Shown here in pieces: positions 40,577 to 49,985 of a stretch of DNA of 64,000 bases (positions within the stretch are counted from its first letter, which is position 1; each line of letters starts with the position of its first letter). The position numbers and the translations under genes were made by a program. The stretch covers positions 1 through 64,000 of the IMG/VR virus record IMGVR_UViG_3300033143_005193; one strand, 5' to 3'. The notes beneath the pieces were generated by a model. That model did no database searches. It was not told the DNA's origin and was given only the letters and a program-made list of their open reading frames with translations. The DNA comes from a virus.

Positions 40577-42256
40577 ATGGCAAATATATTAAAACCAGAA
40601 TATGTTTCTTTAGATTATAATACTATAATAAGTAACATAAAAACCGAACTTTCGAAAAGTGATATTTTTCGTGATTATGATTATGAAGGATCTAATATAG
40701 CCGTATTAATAGAGTTGATGGCTTATATAGGTGAATTAAATACTTATTTTCTTAATAAAATTGCTAAAAATGCATATATTGATACAGCTGATCAGTATGA
40801 AAACGTTCATAGATTAGCTACTTTTATAGGATATGATCCTAAAGGATATATTTCAGCACAAACAACACTTTCAATAACAGTATCAGCAGCTACTTGTGAT
40901 CCCGGTGATCATTTGATCATAAGTGGTTGGCATCAAATATCAACTGATGAAACTGATAGTGATGGTAATGTTATAAAATATGCAACAACCGCTCCTCATG
41001 TAGAACAAATACCATTAAGCGCAACTTTTCCATATACTTTTGGTGTTAATGTAAGACAAGGTATTATAAAAACATATAATTATACAGGTAGAGATATTAT
41101 AAATAATGAGATAATTTTACCTTTAAACGTAAATTACGCTTATGATAATGTTTTGGAAGATGAAAATGAATCGATTCTTTTAATAGTTGATGGTACTCCG
41201 TGGTCAAGAGTATCGGATTTTTATGATGAAATATCTGGTTTGTATAATGAATCAAATGTTTATAAATTTGAGTTTGATAAGTATCAGAGATATAAAATAG
41301 TTTTCAATACTTCCAGAAGTGTTCCAACAGAAAATCAAGAAATAGAAATAAAGTTACTGGAAACATTAGCTGAAGAAGGCAGTGTTGGTATAGGGAAGAT
41401 AATATCACCTGATAATAATTTTATTTATAACAATATGAAAGATAGATATCTTTTAAATAGTGAATTTAGTGTTACAAATTTATCAGAAACAACATCTTCA
41501 GCTGAAAAAGAAAATATATTGACAATTAAATCCAATGCTAAAAGTGCTTTACATACACAATTTAGAAATGTTACATCATCTGATTATATTTCTTATTTAG
41601 AGGCTCGTTCTGATGTTAATGTTGCAAATGTTTGGGGTGAAAAAGAAATAGCACCATCCGGTGATATAAGTGAATATAATAAAGTTCATATTTGTGTAAT
41701 TCCAAATGAATGGGGATCGGGAACTATTGAAACGACAACAACAAGTGCTGGTTATAATGTTCCAACAGCGTATTCTTCTACATATGTGAATAATTTAAAA
41801 GATTATTTAGAGCCAAGAAAAATGTTATCAACATACGAGCAATTTGAATTACCTGATTTGGTATATTTTGTTTTTGATATAGGTATCAGAATAAGTAGAT
41901 CATATTCATTTGCTGATGTTGTTAGTGATGTAAGAAACAAATTAGAGTTTTATTTTACAAACGGTGAAAGAGAATTTAATGAAACATTAAGTTTCATGAA
42001 TATTGAAGAATTTTTGTTAGATTCCACAAATGTTTCTGATGATGATAATTTTGAAAATATTGCTGGTATAAGAAATTTAGTTATTAGAGATATTGATATA
42101 TTAACTCATAATATTTATGATTATAATTCATCATTATTTCCTAGATATTTGGTTGATGTATATACTGGTGATAATAATTTAAGAGAAATAAAATTAGGAT
42201 ATAACCAATATCCAATAATTTTAATAGATGGTTGTACGTTTACACAGGAGACATAA
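40577..42256 (+). CDS. 6: Baseplate wedge protein gp6 (baseplate J family)
   Basis: 559 aa. The start has DYDYEGSNIAVLIELMAYIG and ELNTYFLNKIAKNAYIDTAD, the typical N-terminal region of gp6/gpJ wedge proteins. RLATFIGYDPKG and the beta domain follow; KSALHTQFRNVTSSDYISYL marks the core that dimerises into the inner baseplate ring. One base separates it from gp25, so they are coupled. The gene overlaps nothing essential at its end; the next start lies 5 bases later. Confidence 0.88.
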   Translation: MANILKPEYVSLDYNTIISNIKTELSKSDIFRDYDYEGSNIAVLIELMAYIGELNTYFLNKIAKNAYIDTADQYENVHRLATFIGYDPKGYISAQTTLSITVSAATCDPGDHLIISGWHQISTDETDSDGNVIKYATTAPHVEQIPLSATFPYTFGVNVRQGIIKTYNYTGRDIINNEIILPLNVNYAYDNVLEDENESILLIVDGTPWSRVSDFYDEISGLYNESNVYKFEFDKYQRYKIVFNTSRSVPTENQEIEIKLLETLAEEGSVGIGKIISPDNNFIYNNMKDRYLLNSEFSVTNLSETTSSAEKENILTIKSNAKSALHTQFRNVTSSDYISYLEARSDVNVANVWGEKEIAPSGDISEYNKVHICVIPNEWGSGTIETTTTSAGYNVPTAYSSTYVNNLKDYLEPRKMLSTYEQFELPDLVYFVFDIGIRISRSYSFADVVSDVRNKLEFYFTNGEREFNETLSFMNIEEFLLDSTNVSDDDNFENIAGIRNLVIRDIDILTHNIYDYNSSLFPRYLVDVYTGDNNLREIKLGYNQYPIILIDGCTFTQET

Positions 42257-42261
42257 TTATA

Positions 42262-45018
42262 ATGCCTAAATTTTCAGATTCTTCTTTTAATATACTAAAC
42301 ACATATTTCGGTGAAGCTAATTATAAAACAAATAGTTCCACAAAAAGCGGATCTTTGGTTGGTGGAAACACTGGTATAGTAGCGAGTGGTGGTTATTGGT
42401 TTGTTTTTTATATATTACATGATAACGAATTCAAAAAAATTCGTTTTAGAATGGATAATGATAATTATGTTTCTGGTAATGGATTTATCTTTACAAAACA
42501 CCCAGAAGATGAAGATTTTGAAAGTGGATCTGAAGTATATTTCAAGATAGGTGATTATTTTTATAATTGGTTAATAAAAAACGAAACATTATATAAAAAC
42601 TATATAAATACAAGATTTCCATTCCTGTATTTTGGTAATATTTATCCAAATGTTAGTGGTGGATATATTATAAATTTTTATGGAATGAAAGATTATGTAA
42701 TGGATGCTCTTCCAGAACATAATAGAACACCAAATTTGTCTGAATTTTTTAAATTGTATTTTGATATGATTTATCAAAAAATATATAATTCGGCTAAAAA
42801 TGTAAAAACTCTCTTAGATCCAAGTGAAGTTGATATAAACTATATAGGTTATATAGCAGATATGTATAATGTATCAATAAGAGATAGTTTAAATGAAATC
42901 GAAAAGAGAGAATTTGTTAAAAATGTTATATATTTATTAAAAAGAGTTGGAACATATTCATCTATCTATATTGTTTGGAAATTAATTTCCAGAGATCCAT
43001 ATAATAATATAAATGTGTATGAAAGATGGCATGAAGAAAAAAATCCAACAGCACCTGTTTTACCATATTTTAGAGACTATCTTTATACAACATTTTATGA
43101 TCCATTCTTATATAAAAGAGGATGTGCTGGTGATAGTTTTTATAATAATAGTAATGGTTTTGATTATACTAGTAATATAGCAGTTAGATCTGGTGTTTAT
43201 TTTCATAATGAGGAAACTATAAAATCTGATATATGGGATGTTGATAATATTTTTAGTAACAAACAAATTTTGGTTCAGTGTTTTAATATTATAGAAGCCA
43301 TAAATCCACAAAATATAGAATTAACTGATGATAAAGTTTATATAGAATATAATGGAAGCGAAGAATGTTATGTAATTTTAACTGAATCTGATTATACACA
43401 TACTCAATCAATTAATAGTTCTACATGGAATATAAATCATGGATTAAATAGCAAAGAAGTTATATTAAATGTTTATGATTCTAATAACAAATTTATTTTT
43501 TCATATGAAGCTGAATTAATCGATGAAAATAATTGTAATGTATATTTTGGAGATGATAATATATCTGGTTATGTTAATGTATTAAAACCAGATTATATAT
43601 ATGAGCAATTGTATGGTACCGAATGTTGGAATATAAATCATGGATTAGGATATGATATTTCATTTATACAATGTTATGACTTAAATTATAAAAAAATACA
43701 TCCATCGAGTATAATTTCAATAGATAGTAATAATATAGAAATTTCGTTTAATGAAATAACAAGTGGTTATGCTTTTATATATTCTGCTGCTGAAATTTCA
43801 TATTATCCAAAAATGCCTGATGATGGTTATTTATCACCACATTATAGAGTTGAAGTAGATTTAAATTGTTCACCACTTGGAAATGATTATATAATAGATA
43901 AAGAAACAATAAATGGATTATATGAATATTGGGAAATAACAAGACCTGTTAGTAAGGTTTCACATTACAATTTACTTTTAGCACCAAAAACCAATTTTAA
44001 AAAGAATTTTACATCAAATTATAATTATTATTCTATAGAAAATAGAGGAAAAATAGAAACAAAATGTTGTAAAGATGTGTTTAGTTTCTCTGAAGATATT
44101 GATGTTTATACACAAAGAACAAGATCAAATAGATGGGTTTTTCTTCATAGATTAAATACTAAAGATGTAATTGTTCAATGTTATGATTGGGATAAAAATC
44201 AAATTTTACCTGAAGATATATATCTGGTATCAAATAGTGTTATTATAGTAACATTTTCATCTTCTCAAAATGGTTATATGATTGTTAAAAAAGTTGATTA
44301 TGATCATGATCAAACTATTCTTGCATCAACATGGAATATAAATCATTCATTAAACCATAGAAAAAATATTTCTCAAGTTTATGATGAAAATGATTATAGA
44401 GAACTTCCTTTAGAAATTAATTTATTAGATGATAATAATGAAACAATAACATTTTCAGAAAACACAAGTGGTAGTGCTGAAATATTAAAAGCTGATTATG
44501 TATATACAGGTAATAATTCAAAAACATGGAATATATTTCATGAACTAGAATCAGAGCTTATTTTAGTTCAATGCTACGATTTAGATCATAATATGATATT
44601 ACCTGATAATATATACTTGAAAAGTGAAAATAATTGTATAATAACATTTAAAAATAATGTTTCTGGATATGCTTTAATAGATAGAGTTGGTGATGCTTCA
44701 ACACAAAGTGATTTAATGTCAACCATTGTAAGCGGTGGTTATATAAAGATAGGAACAGGAAAAACTGGAAGGTATTTTAATACAGAAAAACATAATGATT
44801 TAGAAAATCCAGTATATACTATAACAGATATAGAAGTGGATTATGATGAAAACAATTATTATATAGAAGGTGAAACTGTTGGATATAAAGCCGAAGCTGA
44901 TATAACTGAATTTGGTGTTTTTAACTATGAAAATGATTTAATATGGTACACATATTGTGATACAGTATATAAAATAGAAGATTTTGATATAAAATTATAC
45001 TATAGGATAGCGAGGTAA
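42262..45018 (+). CDS. Baseplate wedge/tail protein, P2 gpI-like core with repeated beta modules
   Basis: 918 aa from ATG at 42262, 10 bases after ACAGGAGACAT. Residues about 130-260 match the tail protein I pattern: FYGMKDYVMDALPEHNRTPN, YFDMIYQKIYN, YIGYIADMYN, EFVKNVIYLLKRVGTYSSIY. The C-terminal 500 residues carry five copies of a module with W-N-I-N-H-x-L, then V-Q-x-Y-D (STWNINHGL, ECWNINHGL, RWVFLHRL, STWNINHSL, KTWNIFHEL). Its place after gp6 is that of T4 gp7. The modules probably attach fibres or other wedge proteins. Confidence 0.75.
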   Translation: MPKFSDSSFNILNTYFGEANYKTNSSTKSGSLVGGNTGIVASGGYWFVFYILHDNEFKKIRFRMDNDNYVSGNGFIFTKHPEDEDFESGSEVYFKIGDYFYNWLIKNETLYKNYINTRFPFLYFGNIYPNVSGGYIINFYGMKDYVMDALPEHNRTPNLSEFFKLYFDMIYQKIYNSAKNVKTLLDPSEVDINYIGYIADMYNVSIRDSLNEIEKREFVKNVIYLLKRVGTYSSIYIVWKLISRDPYNNINVYERWHEEKNPTAPVLPYFRDYLYTTFYDPFLYKRGCAGDSFYNNSNGFDYTSNIAVRSGVYFHNEETIKSDIWDVDNIFSNKQILVQCFNIIEAINPQNIELTDDKVYIEYNGSEECYVILTESDYTHTQSINSSTWNINHGLNSKEVILNVYDSNNKFIFSYEAELIDENNCNVYFGDDNISGYVNVLKPDYIYEQLYGTECWNINHGLGYDISFIQCYDLNYKKIHPSSIISIDSNNIEISFNEITSGYAFIYSAAEISYYPKMPDDGYLSPHYRVEVDLNCSPLGNDYIIDKETINGLYEYWEITRPVSKVSHYNLLLAPKTNFKKNFTSNYNYYSIENRGKIETKCCKDVFSFSEDIDVYTQRTRSNRWVFLHRLNTKDVIVQCYDWDKNQILPEDIYLVSNSVIIVTFSSSQNGYMIVKKVDYDHDQTILASTWNINHSLNHRKNISQVYDENDYRELPLEINLLDDNNETITFSENTSGSAEILKADYVYTGNNSKTWNIFHELESELILVQCYDLDHNMILPDNIYLKSENNCIITFKNNVSGYALIDRVGDASTQSDLMSTIVSGGYIKIGTGKTGRYFNTEKHNDLENPVYTITDIEVDYDENNYYIEGETVGYKAEADITEFGVFNYENDLIWYTYCDTVYKIEDFDIKLYYRIAR

Positions 45019-45022
45019 TGAA

Positions 45023-45547
45023 ATGAGGGTTAAATATTGGAGTTATTTATTAAATGACGAAGGACAACCAATAGAAAATGCTAATGTTTATATATATGAA
45101 GCAGGAACATTAAATAGTGCTAGTGTTTTTACTACTGAAATTGGTGGAACAGCTGTATCGTCAGCACCACAAGTAATAACGGATTCTGATGGATATTTTG
45201 AATTTTGGATAGCTGATAATAATGAAACTGATGGATATAGTAGATCACAAAAATTTAGAATTAAATGGTTTAAAGCTAATGTTGCTGAAGGTGATATAGA
45301 TAATGTTTCTATTTTACCAATGGGTCCTGGATATTATTATGATACCACAGATAGTTGGACGCTTGGGGCATCTGGATATTATTATGATGTAAATCATGGT
45401 TTAGGTGTAAATTTTCCTGTTGTTCAATTTTATGATACTACAGAAAGAAAAAAAAGAGATTTAACAACATATTCAATATCTGAAAACGTTTTAAGAGTAT
45501 GGAATGATACTGATTCAGAAAATTTTGAAATAGTTGTAATAGGATAA
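45023..45547 (+). CDS. Tail-fibre-associated protein with Ig-like domain
   Basis: 174 aa. The N-terminal half (YWSYLLNDEGQPIENANVYI, VITDSDGYFEFWI) is a carboxypeptidase-regulatory or Ig-like beta fold often seen in tail and collar proteins. The C-terminal half has YYYDVNHGLGVNFPVVQFYD, the same module as in the preceding protein. The two proteins may meet through these modules. Start ATG at 45023, with GAGGTAATGAA just upstream. Confidence 0.6.
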   Translation: MRVKYWSYLLNDEGQPIENANVYIYEAGTLNSASVFTTEIGGTAVSSAPQVITDSDGYFEFWIADNNETDGYSRSQKFRIKWFKANVAEGDIDNVSILPMGPGYYYDTTDSWTLGASGYYYDVNHGLGVNFPVVQFYDTTERKKRDLTTYSISENVLRVWNDTDSENFEIVVIG

Positions 45548-45562
45548 AAGGAGAAAAATATA

Positions 45563-47488
45563 ATGAAATCACATGGTTTAACAATGTATGGTGATTTTAA
45601 TACCAATAATATTAAAGCACAAGATGGTACAACTTTTGCTACTTTATCTGATACAACTGGTGAGATGGAAACATCTGCGAGTTTGAAGATAGGTTCTGAT
45701 TTTAAAACTGATAATATTAAATCAAAAGATGGTGTAGATGCTATAGAAATAGCTAATATTACTGGTAATACATCAATAAAAAATAATTTAATAATTAATG
45801 GTGATTTAAATACAAATGATATAAAATCATATATTGGTACTAGCGCAATAACAATAGATAATTCTGGTAACATACAAATAATAAAAGATTTATGGACGGA
45901 TGATATAAAATCATATACAGGTACTAGTGCAATAACAATAGGTAATACAAGTGGAAATGTTACTATAAACAATCAATTAAGGACTTCAATTATCGGTTCA
46001 AAAGATGGTGTTACATCTATAACAATATCAGATTCAACTGGAGATGCTACAATAAATAATGATTTAATAATTGATGGTGATTTAAAAACTAATAATATTA
46101 AATCAATTGCTGATAATAATGCTTTGTTAATTAATGACGATGGATGTGTAACAGTTTCAAATCAATTAAGAACATCTAATGTAAAATCTGAAGTTGGATC
46201 TTCAGCTATTTCTATTAACAGCTCTGGTAAAGTAACAGTATCACAGTTTCAGTTTATTGGATCATCGCCTGGTGATGGAAAAGTTATTGTGTCAGATAAC
46301 AGTGGTAATTTTTCATGGGGTTCTGGTTCTATTCCATCTGGTGAAATTATTCTTTTTGAAAAAAATACTGCTGTTTTTGGATATACATTAAAAACAGATT
46401 TGGATGATATGTTGGTATATATTACAAAAGGATCGGCTGCTGGTGGTGAAACCGGTGGTTCTTTAAAATCTGGTGGTACTTGGACACAACCAAGCCATGC
46501 TCATACTGGTCCAAGCCATAGACATACAGGACCAAGCCATAGACATACTGGGCCAAGCCATACACATACGGTTTCAGGTCATACACATACAGGACCAAGC
46601 CATACACATACGATTTCAGATCATAGACACACAGGCCCAAACCATACACATACAATTTCAAATCATAGGCATACCGGTCCAAGCCATACACATACGATAC
46701 CAAGCCATGCTCATACCGGTCCAAGTCATACACATACGATACCAAGCCATGCTCATACTGGTCCAAGTCATACACATACGATTTCAGATCATAGACACAC
46801 AGGCCCAAATCATACACATACGATACCAAGCCATGCCCACACAACAGGTGATTGTACTCTAACAATAGATCAAATGCCGAGGCATAGACATTTTATTGCT
46901 AGTTATGCTAGTTATGAGGGTATGGGACATAATTTAGCTAAAGATGCTGGTGGTTATGGTGGTGGTTTATATACTCAATATACAGGTGGTGATCCATCAA
47001 CATATGAAACACAACCACATAATCACGGTAGTACTGGACTTGGAGGGTCAGGTAATACCGGAACATCAGGAACAGGATATACTGGATATAGTGGTGTTGG
47101 TAATACTGGAGCGTCGGGAACTGGTAATACTGGGCTTGGTGGTGGTGGTAATACTGGAACATCAGGAACAGGTCTAACAGGAGAAAGTGGTGCTGGTAAT
47201 ACCGGAGCATCAGGAAACGGATATACTGGATATAGTGGAGCCGGTAATACCGGGACATCAGGAGACGGATATACCGGATATAGTGGAGCGGGTAATACCG
47301 GAGCATCAGGAACTGGTTTAACAGGAGAAAGTGGTGCTGGTAATACAGGAGCATCAGGAAACGGATATACTGGATATAGTGGAACAGATTTAACAGGATA
47401 TAGTGGAACTGGTTTGACTGGAACATCAGCCACGGTAAATACTTGGCGACCAAAAGGTAGAAATTTTACAAGACAACAAAAATTATAA
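45563..47488 (+). CDS. Receptor-binding tail fibre with 17 HxH repeats
   Basis: 641 aa. Residues 1-240 are beta repeats with TNNIKSxxGTSAITI-type units, the triple-helical shaft of trimeric fibres. Near residue 255 is PSGEIILFEKNTAVFGYTL, a common hinge to the tip. From about residue 311, 17 HxH motifs follow at seven-residue spacing (SHTHTGP, SHAHTIP, DHRHTGP). A Gly-Thr-Ser-rich region (GNTGASGTG, GYTGYSG) makes up the end. In T4 gp37 and gp12, HxH motifs from three chains bind iron or zinc in the tip needle. AAAGGAGAAAAATATA is the ribosome site. Confidence 0.85.
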   Translation: MKSHGLTMYGDFNTNNIKAQDGTTFATLSDTTGEMETSASLKIGSDFKTDNIKSKDGVDAIEIANITGNTSIKNNLIINGDLNTNDIKSYIGTSAITIDNSGNIQIIKDLWTDDIKSYTGTSAITIGNTSGNVTINNQLRTSIIGSKDGVTSITISDSTGDATINNDLIIDGDLKTNNIKSIADNNALLINDDGCVTVSNQLRTSNVKSEVGSSAISINSSGKVTVSQFQFIGSSPGDGKVIVSDNSGNFSWGSGSIPSGEIILFEKNTAVFGYTLKTDLDDMLVYITKGSAAGGETGGSLKSGGTWTQPSHAHTGPSHRHTGPSHRHTGPSHTHTVSGHTHTGPSHTHTISDHRHTGPNHTHTISNHRHTGPSHTHTIPSHAHTGPSHTHTIPSHAHTGPSHTHTISDHRHTGPNHTHTIPSHAHTTGDCTLTIDQMPRHRHFIASYASYEGMGHNLAKDAGGYGGGLYTQYTGGDPSTYETQPHNHGSTGLGGSGNTGTSGTGYTGYSGVGNTGASGTGNTGLGGGGNTGTSGTGLTGESGAGNTGASGNGYTGYSGAGNTGTSGDGYTGYSGAGNTGASGTGLTGESGAGNTGASGNGYTGYSGTDLTGYSGTGLTGTSATVNTWRPKGRNFTRQQKL

Positions 47489-47506
47489 AATAGGAGAATG
47501 ATTAAT

Positions 47507-47848
47507 ATGTTAAATAAGAAAAAAGATGAAAACAAAGGATTATGTCCATTTAATAATCTTAAACCATGTAATGAAAAGTGTGCTTTTTTTAGATCTGGAG
47601 TGAGATATACTGAAATAAATGGTGAACCATTTCCATTTAAAGAATGTGCTATAAATATCATAGCTGATAATTTGGAATCAATGCATAATAGAACTTATAT
47701 GATGCAAAAAGAAGTTGGTGAAACTAAAAATACAATAGCAATGAAAATTCTTTCGGATCTTGGTGTTGGATCTATTGAAGAAACAACAAGATTGGCTGTA
47801 AGGGTTTTGGGTCTTGATAAAAAAGAAGAAACAAAAAAATTAGAATAG
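47507..47848 (+). CDS. Conserved Cys-containing phage protein
   Basis: 113 aa from the second ATG at 47507, since GGAG lies one base before the first (47498). CPFNNLKPCNEKCAFFRSG, then FPFKECAINIIADNLESMH give four cysteines, probably binding zinc, followed by a helical tail. Similar arrangements occur in phages close to structural genes; function not known. Confidence 0.6.
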   Translation: MLNKKKDENKGLCPFNNLKPCNEKCAFFRSGVRYTEINGEPFPFKECAINIIADNLESMHNRTYMMQKEVGETKNTIAMKILSDLGVGSIEETTRLAVRVLGLDKKEETKKLE

Positions 47849-47850
47849 TG

Positions 47851-47879
47851 TTTACATCCACTTAAAAATGTTTTATACT
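47851..47879 (+). promoter_or_regulatory. Early-type promoter for gp55
   Basis: TTTACA (47851-47856), 17 bases, TATACT (47874-47879), 33 bases before the ATG at 47912. It lets gp55 be made before late transcription begins. Confidence 0.75.
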
Positions 47880-47911
47880 TATAAAAAAATAAAAGGATGG
47901 TATGAAACATC

Positions 47912-48331
47912 ATGGGTGAAGATTATGTAAATAACGAAGAATTATTAGAAGAAATTAAAAAATTCAAGAAAACTAATAAGTATTCAGAAAGATTAGGTGA
48001 AATGATTCTTTTAATAGCTACCAATTATTCTAACCTCGGTAGTTTCAATGGCTATACCTGGAAAGATGATATGATAGGTGAAGCTGTTTTAACTTGTTTG
48101 AAATATCTTCATAATTTTAATCCTGATAAACAGATAAAACCAAATCCATTTGCTTATATAGGAACAATCGTTCATAGATCTTTTGTAAACTTTATAAAAA
48201 AACAAAAAAAACATAGATATATAAAGGATTATTGTTATAAAAATCTATCTTTATTGGATGGTAATGAATATTATTTTATGAAATCAATAAATTATGAATC
48301 AATGAAACCTGTTAGTGGGAGGAAAAAATGA
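47912..48331 (+). CDS. 55: Late-promoter sigma factor gp55
   Basis: 139 aa. YVNNEELLEEIKKFK, LGEMILLIATNYS, FNGYTWKDDMIGEA and LKYLHNFNPD, then NPFAYIGTIVHRSFVNFIKK, follow T4 gp55 residue by residue in the order of the sigma-2 homology segment. gp55 guides host RNA polymerase to TATAAATA. The T4 protein has 185 residues; the shorter C terminus here lacks most of the tail that binds the sliding clamp in T4. The ending SGRKK overlaps the next ATG. Confidence 0.88.
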   Translation: MGEDYVNNEELLEEIKKFKKTNKYSERLGEMILLIATNYSNLGSFNGYTWKDDMIGEAVLTCLKYLHNFNPDKQIKPNPFAYIGTIVHRSFVNFIKKQKKHRYIKDYCYKNLSLLDGNEYYFMKSINYESMKPVSGRKK

Positions 48332-48672
48332 CATTTTTTGTTTTAGGTATGTACACAATGGCAACGATTATTATGGTTATATCAGTTGTGTATAATTTTT
48401 ATCTTGTCAATAAAATTAAAAAAAAGAGTAATGAAGAATTGGAAAAAATAAAATCTCTTAGAAATGAGGAACTTAAAGATATTAATAATAATAAAATAGA
48501 AATAGATGAAATTATTGAAGAAATGAAAAATAGAATAGATAAAATACAAACAGAAAATACTTCTTTTAAAGAAACTTTTAAAAAAGATATTGATAATAGT
48601 ATAGTTATTGTAAATGAAAATATTAAAAATATAGAAAAAGAAATAAGCGAAATAAAATCAATGATTCAATAA
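48328..48672 (+). CDS. Membrane-anchored coiled-coil protein
   Basis: 114 aa. One membrane segment (residues 4-27, VLGMYTMATIIMVISVVYNF), then 80 residues of coiled coil (NRIDKIQTENTSFKETF). It starts inside the gp55 gene (ATGA overlap, GGGAGGAAAAA before it) and is followed by gp47, so it is made with replication proteins. Function unknown. Confidence 0.6.
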   Translation: MTFFVLGMYTMATIIMVISVVYNFYLVNKIKKKSNEELEKIKSLRNEELKDINNNKIEIDEIIEEMKNRIDKIQTENTSFKETFKKDIDNSIVIVNENIKNIEKEISEIKSMIQ

Positions 48673-48689
48673 CATAGAAAGGATAATTT

Positions 48690-49685
48690 GTGAAATTTTT
48701 ACTTGTTTCAGATACACATTTAGGATTATATAATGATTCCGATATATGGTTAGATGTAACTACTAATCTTTTTAACGAAATAATAGATACTTGTGTAAAA
48801 GAAAATATAAATAAAATAATACATTTGGGTGATTTTTTTCATAATCACAAAGCCATAAACACAAAAACATTAGATGTTTCAAAGAAAATTGCTGAAAATT
48901 TAGAAGAAGAAAAAATAACAACGTACATGATAGTAGGTAATCATGATTGTTATTACAGAAATACAATAAAACCAAACACTCTAAGCGTATTTAAAAAACA
49001 CAAATATATCAAGATTATAGAAGAACCATATATTTTGGAAAATATTCTTCTCCTTCCTTGGGGTTTCTATCCAGAACAAGAATCAAAATACTGTATGGGA
49101 CATTTTGAAATATCTGGATTTCTTATGAATGATAATTTTACCTGTAAAACAGGTTTAAGTTATAAATCATTTGAGAAATTCGATAGGGTATTTTCTGGTC
49201 ATTTCCATAAATCATCAACAAATTATAATATAACATATCTTGGTAATCCATTTCAACAAGATTTTCATGATTCCGAACATATTAAAGGATATTATATATT
49301 TGACAACGAAAGCGGTGAATTAAGATTTATAGAATTTACAGATTATCCAAAATTTGTTACTATAAGAATAGAGAATTATAAAGATACTGATGTTACTGGA
49401 AATATTATAAAAATTCTTTTCGAAAAAGATTATGGTACAAATAAAAATAATAAACTTATTGATGAATTATATAAATTAAATCCTTTAAAGATAAAAAGCA
49501 CTAGAATATTGAATAGTGAAGATGAAGAATCTCTTGAAAGAGAAGAAAATGAAGAAGAAATTGTTCTTGATAATAAAAAATTGATGTTAGAATATATTGA
49601 AAAATATGAGAAAATACCGAAAAATATTAAAAAAGTTGTATTGAAAAATATGTTTAATACAATAGTTAATAATTTAGAGGAATAA
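48690..49685 (+). CDS. 47: Recombination nuclease subunit gp47 (Mre11/SbcD-like)
   Basis: 331 aa from GTG at 48690 with AAAGGATAATTT before it. Metallophosphoesterase motifs: SDTHLG, IIHLGDFFHNHK, VGNHDCYY, and SGHFHKS. These bind two metal ions in Mre11. LLLPWGFY and YLGNPFQQDF are further family markers. With gp46 it resects DNA ends for recombination-dependent replication. The C-terminal acidic segment (SEDEESLEREENEEE) may contact gp46. Confidence 0.92.
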   Translation: MKFLLVSDTHLGLYNDSDIWLDVTTNLFNEIIDTCVKENINKIIHLGDFFHNHKAINTKTLDVSKKIAENLEEEKITTYMIVGNHDCYYRNTIKPNTLSVFKKHKYIKIIEEPYILENILLLPWGFYPEQESKYCMGHFEISGFLMNDNFTCKTGLSYKSFEKFDRVFSGHFHKSSTNYNITYLGNPFQQDFHDSEHIKGYYIFDNESGELRFIEFTDYPKFVTIRIENYKDTDVTGNIIKILFEKDYGTNKNNKLIDELYKLNPLKIKSTRILNSEDEESLEREENEEEIVLDNKKLMLEYIEKYEKIPKNIKKVVLKNMFNTIVNNLEE

Positions 49686-49687
49686 AT

Positions 49688-49720
49688 ATGTCATCTTATA
49701 GTTTTATTAGTTATAGAGAA
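49688..49720 (+). pseudogene. 5' fragment of a small gene cut by the IS element
   Basis: ATG at 49688 starts MSSYSFISYRE and then runs into the left end of the insertion sequence. The ribosome site is GAGGAATAAAT. A 3' fragment (reading NDFLCNKYFSTKQEEKNK and IDLTI) lies past the other end and stops at 51597, overlapping the lipoprotein start by ATGA. The two parts probably form one small gene. Confidence 0.6.
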
Positions 49721-49784
49721 CTGCCAAGAAAACCCCGTTCGCTTGCGGCGGGGATGAATTGGCATAATATTTTTAAAAAATAAC

Positions 49785-49813
49785 TTGATAAACACTGAAT
49801 ATAATAGTATATT
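49785..49813 (+). promoter_or_regulatory. Promoter inside the insertion sequence
   Basis: TTGATA (49785-49790), 17 bases, TATATT (49808-49813), just before the accessory frame at 49833. It would transcribe tnpA and tnpB. Confidence 0.55.
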
Positions 49814-49832
49814 ATACATGTAAATAGGTGGT

Positions 49833-49985
49833 GTGGATAATGAATATAGCTCAAAGGAACGGAAAAGAGAGTTAGAGAGACTTACCAGAGTCTTCTCTAT
49901 TGAGGAAGAGAATATATTAACTTATTTTGATTTAATTAGACTGGCAATTAAAGAAAAATATGGTTTGGAAGAAATAGGAAAATGA
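49833..49985 (+). CDS. Small accessory protein of the insertion sequence
   Basis: 50 aa from GTG at 49833 (MDNEYSSKERKRELERLTRV), helical and charged, ending in YGLEEIGK. Its stop overlaps the tnpA start by ATGA. TAGGTG lies upstream. Similar short frames precede tnpA in some IS200/IS605 elements. Function unknown. Confidence 0.5.
   Translation: MDNEYSSKERKRELERLTRVFSIEEENILTYFDLIRLAIKEKYGLEEIGK

Noticed and set aside
46422-47661. Long leftward frames opposite the tail fibre gene
   Set aside because: They mirror the His-rich and Gly-rich codon repeats, giving Tyr/Leu/His or Pro/Val repeats without start signals; they are shadows.
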